From Sva-07 sp031430875 (GTDB taxonomy: Bacteria > Actinomycetota > Acidimicrobiia > Acidimicrobiales > Ilumatobacteraceae): 35,769 nt of DNA. A model generated the notes under the pieces. The model was given only the letters and a program-made list of their open reading frames with translations. It was not told where the DNA came from and made no database searches. This document shows positions 30,996 through 35,769 of this stretch, in pieces. The stretch covers positions 1 to 35,769 of the forward strand of contig JANPCI010000179.1 in the NCBI GenBank assembly GCA_031430875.1. The letters are read 5' to 3'. The translations under genes were made by a program, and so were the position numbers. The stretch's first letter is position 1, and every line of letters starts with the position of its first letter.

Positions 30996-32576
30996 GTGGA
31001 GCGAGGCGGGCGCGTACTCATCCGTCGCCGGCCCGACACCCCCGACGAACGCCGACGGCTCACTGCGCCCCGCGACGATCTGTTGCTCGAGTCAAGGCCG
31101 TTCGACGAACACGAGCCAGCGTTACCTGTACGTTTCGTCCAGGAGGACGGGCCCTTCACCCGGTACGAGCGCACCGTCGAAGTGGCCGACGACGAACTGG
31201 TCGAGACCACCACATATCGGCTGACGATCCCGTGGTTCGGATGGCTCTTTCGGTGGCCGGTCCGTCGGGTCATTGCCCGCACGGGGTCGTCGAGCAGTTG
31301 GTGGGCGCCGCCCGACCGACTCGATTCGACCCAGATCCTCGTCCTCGGCCTGCTCGCCGCTGCCTCGATGAGCGCAGCGTTCGTCAACACGCTCTTCACG
31401 CAAACCGTCAACTTCGCCGCCGACGACTTCGGCGCCAGCGACACAGCGATCGGCGTCGCCGGTGCAGTGGTGAGAGCCGGGATCATCCTGGCCATTCCGG
31501 CGGCGGTGATCGCCGACCGCATCGGGCGTCGGCGTGTGATCGTTGCCGTGGCATGGATCGCCCCGCTGCTGTCGGTACTGGGCGCGTTCGCCCCGTCATT
31601 CGTCGTGCTCGTGGCAACGCAAGCTGTGGCCCGCCCGATGGGAATTGCCCTTGCCTTCCTCGTCGGGGTCGTCGCATCAGAGGAAATGCCGCGTAACAGC
31701 CGAACCTACGCGATCAGCATCCTTGCCATGGCGGCCGGTCTCGGCGCCGGTATCGCCGTGATTGCGCTGAGCCTCGCCGACCTCGGGCCAAATGGCTGGC
31801 GATACATCTACGTCCTCGCCGCAGTGTGGTGCATTGTTGCCCTCGATCTCTCCCGGCGATTGCCTGAGACGCGACGGTTCACCGCCGCGCACATCGTCGC
31901 CCGCATCCGACCGCCGCGGATGAACCGGCGGCGTCTGCTCCTGTTGTCGGTGGTGGCGTTCGCCGGCAATGTCTTCATCGCGCCTGCAAGCCTGTTCCAG
32001 AACAACTACCTCACCGACATCCGAGGGTTCTCCGGTGGCACGATCGCCGTGTTCTCGATCGTCGTGGGCACACCGGCGAGTATCGGCCTCATCGTCGGCG
32101 GGCGGATCGCCGACACACGCGGTCGACGGCGTCTGATCGCCGTGACGGTGCCGCTGGGAACCGCCGGTGTCGCCGGTGCGTTCGCCGTCGGCGGCGTACC
32201 GCTGTGGGTCCTCTCACTGCTCGGAGGCCTGCTTCTCAGCGCGGCCTACCCAGCCCTCGCCGTGTATCGCACCGAGCTGTTTCCTACCGGCAACCGCAGC
32301 CGGGCAACCGGGCTCGTCACCGCTGCCGCCCTCTTTGGTGGCATCCTCGGGCTGCTGAGCATGGGGGCTCTCCTCGATGCCGACTGGTCATACGCCGAGG
32401 TGTTGGCGACCCTCGCGATCGGCCAGTTGATCGTCACGGTGCTCGTCGTTGTCGCCTACCCCGAAACTGCCCACCTGGAATTGGAGGCACTCAACCCCGA
32501 AGATGCCCCCATCGACCTCCACCACCTCGACGCCGAGTTCCCGCACCCCGCACCCGAGGACACCACCGGCCGGTGA
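30996..32576 (+). CDS. MFS transporter with N-terminal cytosolic extension
   Basis: The 526-residue protein has about 100 polar N-terminal residues (RRRPDTPDERRRLTAPRDDL, FVQEDGPFTRYERTVEVADD) before a twelve-helix MFS core starting near ILVLGLLAAASMSAAFVNTL. Motif A is present as VIADRIGRRRVIVAVAW between TM2 and TM3 and repeated as GGRIADTRGRRRLIAV after TM8. An acidic C-terminal tail (NPEDAPIDLHHLDAEFPHPA) follows. The substrate is unknown. The N-terminal domain is unusual for MFS proteins and may bind a partner or regulate transport. GTG 30996 is placed by TATGCT 6 nt upstream. It is divergent from murA; its stop is one base from the stop of the convergent esterase. Confidence 0.82.
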   Translation: MERGGRVLIRRRPDTPDERRRLTAPRDDLLLESRPFDEHEPALPVRFVQEDGPFTRYERTVEVADDELVETTTYRLTIPWFGWLFRWPVRRVIARTGSSSSWWAPPDRLDSTQILVLGLLAAASMSAAFVNTLFTQTVNFAADDFGASDTAIGVAGAVVRAGIILAIPAAVIADRIGRRRVIVAVAWIAPLLSVLGAFAPSFVVLVATQAVARPMGIALAFLVGVVASEEMPRNSRTYAISILAMAAGLGAGIAVIALSLADLGPNGWRYIYVLAAVWCIVALDLSRRLPETRRFTAAHIVARIRPPRMNRRRLLLLSVVAFAGNVFIAPASLFQNNYLTDIRGFSGGTIAVFSIVVGTPASIGLIVGGRIADTRGRRRLIAVTVPLGTAGVAGAFAVGGVPLWVLSLLGGLLLSAAYPALAVYRTELFPTGNRSRATGLVTAAALFGGILGLLSMGALLDADWSYAEVLATLAIGQLIVTVLVVVAYPETAHLELEALNPEDAPIDLHHLDAEFPHPAPEDTTGR

Positions 32577-32577
32577 G

Positions 32578-33612
32578 TCAGACCGTGCGACAGAACCGAG
32601 CGATGCTCGCGGCGGTCTCGTGGCTGATGTCGGGGGACGCAAGCGAGAAGATCTCAGATCCGTGGATCGTGCCCATCACCTGTCGGCACTGCGCACCCGC
32701 TACTCCCGCTCGCATCAGCAACCGGTAGAACTCGACGCCTTCGTCACGCAACGGATCGCACTCGTTCACGCTGATCATGGTCGGCGGAAAGTCCTTCACG
32801 TCGTCTTCGGTGGCGAACGAGGGCCAGGCGAGCGGATTGCCCGACTCGAACGCTTCGATGCCGTAGCCGATCCTTCCCGTGTTGTTGTGCAGGTCGAGCA
32901 GGATGCCGTTGTTCTCGATCGACGACGGGAACCTGTCCTGCGGCCACTCGCCGGCGATGTAGGGACACAACGCATACAGCCCGCGAATCAAACCCAGGTC
33001 GCCGTCGGCTGCCAGTTGGAGCCCGGTCGCAAGGGTCAGGTTTCCCCCACCACTCTCGCCGGCCACGATCACGTGATCAGGATCGATGCCGAGGTCAGCT
33101 GCATGGGCAATGACGTGCTTCAACCCGGAAACACAGTCGTTCAGCCCGGCCGGGAACTGCTCGACCTCGGGCGCCGACGACGGACTCACGCAGTTTCGGA
33201 AGTCGACCATGGCAACGGCGACACCCTGGCTGGCGATGATCCGGCCCCACGACCGGTACATGCCGTTGAAGCACGACATCGACGCCATGCCCCCGCCGTG
33301 GATGTAGTACACGCACGCCACGGCCTCGTCGGACTTCGGACGGATCATCTGGATCTTCACCGTGTTGCCATCGGGCTGCGATGTGAACTCGATGGTGCCG
33401 ATCTCGAGCCCGCTCGAGGGTGCCACCTCCTCGCTGTCGAGCATGTCGAGCATCCCGTCGAGCATCTCCTGTGCAGCGAGCGCCTCGGGCTGATTCACGG
33501 CACGGAGCAATGCGTCGCGGTCGGCCACGTCCTCCTGGACAGGAATGGGCATGGCTCCCATCACCGCGTTGATTCGAGGGTCGATCCTCGGATCCTCTTC
33601 GATCTTGCTCAT
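32578..33612 (-). CDS. Alpha/beta hydrolase, hormone-sensitive-lipase-type esterase
   Basis: The 344-residue protein belongs to the HSL/alpha-beta hydrolase-3 group. VYYIHGGGMASMS holds the oxyanion-hole HGGG (105-108). The nucleophile is Ser187 in VAGESGGGNLTLA, the acid Asp286 in NECDPLRDEG, and the general base His317 in GTIHGSEIF: a complete triad. The roughly 75-residue cap region before the core (MSKIEEDPRI start) is typical. It probably hydrolyses short-chain esters in the cytosol. ATG 33612 is supported by GAGGAG (33619-33624, minus strand) 6 nt upstream. It is downstream of the second hydrolase on the same strand, but a 126-bp gap with its own -10 candidate and two repeat copies separates them. 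Confidence 0.9.
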   Translation of the reverse strand: MSKIEEDPRIDPRINAVMGAMPIPVQEDVADRDALLRAVNQPEALAAQEMLDGMLDMLDSEEVAPSSGLEIGTIEFTSQPDGNTVKIQMIRPKSDEAVACVYYIHGGGMASMSCFNGMYRSWGRIIASQGVAVAMVDFRNCVSPSSAPEVEQFPAGLNDCVSGLKHVIAHAADLGIDPDHVIVAGESGGGNLTLATGLQLAADGDLGLIRGLYALCPYIAGEWPQDRFPSSIENNGILLDLHNNTGRIGYGIEAFESGNPLAWPSFATEDDVKDFPPTMISVNECDPLRDEGVEFYRLLMRAGVAGAQCRQVMGTIHGSEIFSLASPDISHETAASIARFCRTV

Positions 33613-33618
33613 GCTGGA

Positions 33619-33652
33619 CTCCTCGCTGGTTCGTCTGTTGGCCGAGACCCTA
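33619..33652 (-). promoter_or_regulatory. -10 and Shine-Dalgarno of the HSL-type esterase
   Basis: On the minus strand TAGGGT (33647-33652) is followed by a leader of about 30 nt with GAGGAG (33619-33624) 6 nt before ATG 33612. This is a conventional leadered start, unlike most genes here. Confidence 0.55.
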
Positions 33653-33703
33653 CGAGATGATGGCGGATCGGATGTCAGGCAGCCACTCGGCCATCCTCAT
33701 CGG

Positions 33704-33732
33704 CGTCACGTTTGGCCCGGCACCGTGTGACG
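33704..33732 (-). repeat. 29-bp intergenic repeat, copy 5
   Basis: Minus-orientation copy with one substitution (TTTGGCCC instead of TTTGACCC, the same as copy 1 on the other strand). In tandem with copy 6, period 33 bp. Confidence 0.9.
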
Positions 33733-33736
33733 TCGG

Positions 33737-33765
33737 CGTCACGTTTGACCCGGCACCGTGTGACG
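33737..33765 (-). repeat. 29-bp intergenic repeat, copy 6
   Basis: Exact consensus, minus orientation. The repeat supplies the last codons and TGA stop of the hydrolase gene ending at 33739. Confidence 0.9.
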
Positions 33766-34326
33766 TTTGATGAAGCGGGCGACGGCGTCGGCGATCGTGG
33801 CATCGGCTCCCTTCAGGTCGTGGCGTCCACCCTCGATCCACACGTGCTCGACGGGTGCTGGCATCTCGCTCGTCCATCGCATCAGCTCGTCGGGCGAACC
33901 GAACGGATCCCGCGTGCCCGAGATGAACAGGCACGGCACCGAGATGTCGGCGAGATGCTCGACTCGAAGAGTCTCCGGCTTGCCCGGCGGATGCAGCGGG
34001 TAGCAGATCAACACCAGCCCGGCGAGCCTCGCCACCGCGCCACCGCCGTCGACATCGGCGGCCACCATCGATGTCATCCGTCCGCCCATCGAGCGTCCGC
34101 CCATCACGATCGGCCCGCGACGACGGGCGACGCCGGCAAGATCGTCGCGGATCGAGGCCATGAGCTTCGGGGCACGATCGGGGGCGCGTCGGCCCTCGCG
34201 TCGATACGGGAAATCGATGCGCTCCACGGCGGCCGATCGGCCGATTCGCTGCTCGATCGCCACCAGGCTCGAATGGTCGCAACTCGACCCGGCGCCGGGA
34301 TACAGCAACACGGTGGGCTTCGCCAT
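33739..34326 (-). CDS. Alpha/beta hydrolase, dienelactone-hydrolase-like, with repeat-encoded C-terminus
   Basis: The 195-residue protein is a minimal alpha/beta hydrolase: TVLLYPGAGSS at the first strand, nucleophile elbow GGRSMGGRMTS (Ser79), VPCLFISGTRDPFGSP (Asp140) and WIEGGRHDLKG (His169), a full triad. This matches the small bacterial family related to human KANSL3/TEX30, which is poorly characterised. The C-terminal residues HTVPGQT and the TGA stop are encoded by copy 6 of the 29-bp repeat, so the repeat has captured the gene's 3' end. ATG 34326 starts 16 bp downstream of the J-domain gene stop, indicating one transcript. The nucleophile motif G-R-S-M-G is slightly unusual. Confidence 0.82.
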   Translation of the reverse strand: MAKPTVLLYPGAGSSCDHSSLVAIEQRIGRSAAVERIDFPYRREGRRAPDRAPKLMASIRDDLAGVARRRGPIVMGGRSMGGRMTSMVAADVDGGGAVARLAGLVLICYPLHPPGKPETLRVEHLADISVPCLFISGTRDPFGSPDELMRWTSEMPAPVEHVWIEGGRHDLKGADATIADAVARFIKRHTVPGQT

Positions 34327-34342
34327 CAGCGTTCGCCCCAGG

Positions 34343-35059
34343 TCACTCCGGTGCGGCGCTGAGCACTCGACGGGCTTCGGCGAGATCACTCATCGCCTTG
34401 GCGGCGTCGACGCTGTCACCGCCATGATCGGGGTGCACGTTGCGCATCTGTTCACGGAACCTGGCCACCACGTCACGCTTCGACGGTGGCCTGGCATCGA
34501 GGTCGAAACCGAGGATACCCATCGCCCACTTACGCGGATCGGCGAGCGCTTCCAGCGCCAGCGTTTGAGAACCGGCGAGATACGCAACCAGCGCCGGACC
34601 GATCGGCCCACGCCAGCGTGCCGCCTTCTGGAGCACCGGAGCGATGCGACGACGGTGCTCGGGGGCCAGCCGCTCCACGGCGTAAATCGCACCCAGCACT
34701 TGGGCCAGATCGGTGCCCTGGGCACGGAAGTCGAACGCCAGGTCATCGCCGTTGCCGAGCATCGTGTGATGGCTCTTGGCCATACCGTGGCGATCGACCT
34801 GGAAGCGGTGTCGAAGGCGGGGTTGCACAATCCGCGAGCCGGTCTCGACCTCGGTGATGAGACGATGGACGTCCGGCACGAGTTCGTCGTCGACTCCATA
34901 GAGATGCTCGGCCACGATCGCACCGAGTAGCAGGCCACCGAACCCGGGTGCCGGGTCGACCGGGAGCACCATGTGCCCGAGGGCAACACGGCGCGTCGGA
35001 ACCGCGGGACGAGTGTGCCAGATCTCGAGTTCGGCGAGCAGCACGGGGTCGCGACTCAC
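34343..35059 (-). CDS. Protein with C-terminal J domain (DnaJ-like)
   Basis: The 238-residue protein ends in a J-domain-like segment: SKRDVVARFREQMRNVHPDH (193-212) with the HPD motif at 209-211, then GGDSVDAAKAMSDLAEARRV. HPD is what lets J proteins stimulate Hsp70 (DnaK) ATPase. Residues 1-190 are an unrecognised domain with LGHMVLPVDPAPGFGGLLLG, many charged residues and no clear membrane helix. J domains are usually N-terminal, so the placement is notable. It could recruit DnaK to a substrate bound by the N-terminal part. GTG 35059 overlaps the upstream gene's TGA by 4 bp (GTGA), so translation is coupled. No dnaK or grpE is nearby. Confidence 0.72.
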   Translation of the reverse strand: MSRDPVLLAELEIWHTRPAVPTRRVALGHMVLPVDPAPGFGGLLLGAIVAEHLYGVDDELVPDVHRLITEVETGSRIVQPRLRHRFQVDRHGMAKSHHTMLGNGDDLAFDFRAQGTDLAQVLGAIYAVERLAPEHRRRIAPVLQKAARWRGPIGPALVAYLAGSQTLALEALADPRKWAMGILGFDLDARPPSKRDVVARFREQMRNVHPDHGGDSVDAAKAMSDLAEARRVLSAAPE

Positions 35060-35757
35060 ACGTAGGGCCGAAGCAACGAACGCAGCTCCTGGGCAGCGCC
35101 GATGATCTCGGATTCGTGATCGGCGCCGGGGTCGGCATCGTTGGCATGTGCCGCCATCAACTCGACGACCTTGTCGACACCCTCGACACCTGCCGCCCAT
35201 GTCCGGTGCGCGACGCCGTACGGCGGGCGCTTGGCGTCGAGCTGACCCTGCAGGCCAATCAGGGTGTTGCGGGCGCTCGCATCGAGTGGGTCCTTGGCGA
35301 GTTTGTCGGCCGCAAGGAACATGGTGCTCAGTGCACCCTCGGGAGGCGCCGCCTCCTCACCGCCAGCATCGCCGAGCAGTTCGCCCGACTCGATGGCATC
35401 GAGCAGATCGTCGACTGCGTGCTCCGCATCGGCCGCAACGATCACCGTGGTGCGCTCCCAGCGATGAGGGATCTCGGCGTCGATCAGGGCTTCGGTCAGC
35501 ACCTTTCGATCGGTGTCGGACCACTCGTCGAGCCCGAACTCCGTCGACTCGGCATCATCTTGCAGAATGATCGGGAACGGCCCGAACAACGCCTCGAGGC
35601 GCTCGAACAATGCGTCGACATCGGCCTCGACCTCCTCGGGAACCACCAATTCGTCACCGTCCCAGTAATGGGGGAACTCAGCCTCGGCGAGCGCCTCGGA
35701 GAGCTCAGCACGCTGTTCGAAGGTCCACACCGACATGTCGTAGTGCACCTTGGCCAC
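35056..35757 (-). CDS. Protein with two copies of an acidic ~40-residue repeat, unknown function
   Basis: The product (233 residues from GTG 35757; the frame stays open to the window edge, so it may be longer) has an internal duplication: EQRAELSEALAEAEFPHYWD with GDELVVPEEVEADVDALFER (about 14-53), and TDRKVLTEALIDAEIPHRWE with RTTVIVAADAEHAVDDLLDA (about 81-120). Shared pattern: L-x-EAL-x-(E/D)AE-x-PH-x-W, then hydrophobic-x-V, then VD-x-L. The C-terminal half is helical with DPLDASARNTLIGLQGQLDA. No named family recognised. It is strongly acidic and cytosolic. Its stop overlaps the start of the J-domain protein, so the two are translationally coupled and may act together. Confidence 0.65.
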   Translation of the reverse strand: MAKVHYDMSVWTFEQRAELSEALAEAEFPHYWDGDELVVPEEVEADVDALFERLEALFGPFPIILQDDAESTEFGLDEWSDTDRKVLTEALIDAEIPHRWERTTVIVAADAEHAVDDLLDAIESGELLGDAGGEEAAPPEGALSTMFLAADKLAKDPLDASARNTLIGLQGQLDAKRPPYGVAHRTWAAGVEGVDKVVELMAAHANDADPGADHESEIIGAAQELRSLLRPYV

Positions 35758-35769
35758 ATCCGGATCGAA

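Noticed and set aside
30974..31522. N-terminal extension of MurA by about 180 residues
   Set aside because: The family N-terminus begins at the ATG at 30973, and the extension is antisense to the MFS transporter start.

Overview
The window is high-GC chromosomal DNA whose genes strongly prefer G/C third codon positions. Several signs point to an actinobacterium: a mycothiol-type TIGR03083 protein, a MurA with Asp in place of the catalytic Cys, galU next to moeA with a GlpR/SepX-like membrane protein nearby, and many genes with a TANNNT hexamer directly in front of the start codon. The NHL-type repeat fragment and the secreted C-terminal 'ILDTRNG' domain suggest the class Acidimicrobiia (Ilumatobacter-like), but that is inference from general impression.

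Layout. 1-2.45 kb is a decayed accessory patch: two chimeric gene fragments, an unrecognised coding-like fragment, a GH114-type lipoprotein, and the C-terminal remnant of a TraA/MobF relaxase-helicase that ends beside the 3' end of tRNA-Ala(CGC). 2.5-9.6 kb is a molybdenum-cofactor and cell-envelope block: glpR-like membrane protein, moaC, moaA, moeA/glp and galU on the minus strand, with a TIGR03083 protein, a glycolipid-binding protein, a cysteine-less FmdB and a SAF-domain protein on plus. 9.6-13.6 kb holds tldD, tldE/pmbA and a PHP phosphoesterase, with a divergent thioesterase. 13.7-17.3 kb holds a ThDP enzyme, a PAP2-family membrane enzyme and galT. 17.3-23 kb is a glycogen/alpha-glucan locus: glgB divergent from a GT4 synthase and a GT35 phosphorylase. 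23.1-27.1 kb has an MFS transporter, a Nudix hydrolase, a small conserved protein and a secreted sugar dehydrogenase. 27.1-32.6 kb has an enoyl-CoA hydratase, meaB, a NifU-type scaffold, a small membrane protein, murA and a second MFS transporter. 32.6-35.8 kb has two alpha/beta hydrolases, a C-terminal J-domain protein and an internally repeated protein; the last three form a compact minus-strand run.

The most notable signals cut across the genes. (1) About twenty genes have a -10-like TANNNT hexamer 6-10 nt upstream of the start codon and no Shine-Dalgarno sequence, which predicts leaderless transcripts; this also fixes several start codons. (2) A 29-bp repeat with CGTCAC/GTGACG ends occurs six times, always at gene 3' ends, and in one gene supplies the last residues and the stop codon. 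(3) Other U-tract-less inverted repeats sit at most convergent junctions and could be this lineage's transcription-end elements. (4) The galU-moeA-...-membrane-protein neighbourhood matches the Glp/GlpR (SepX) cell-division module of other actinobacteria.
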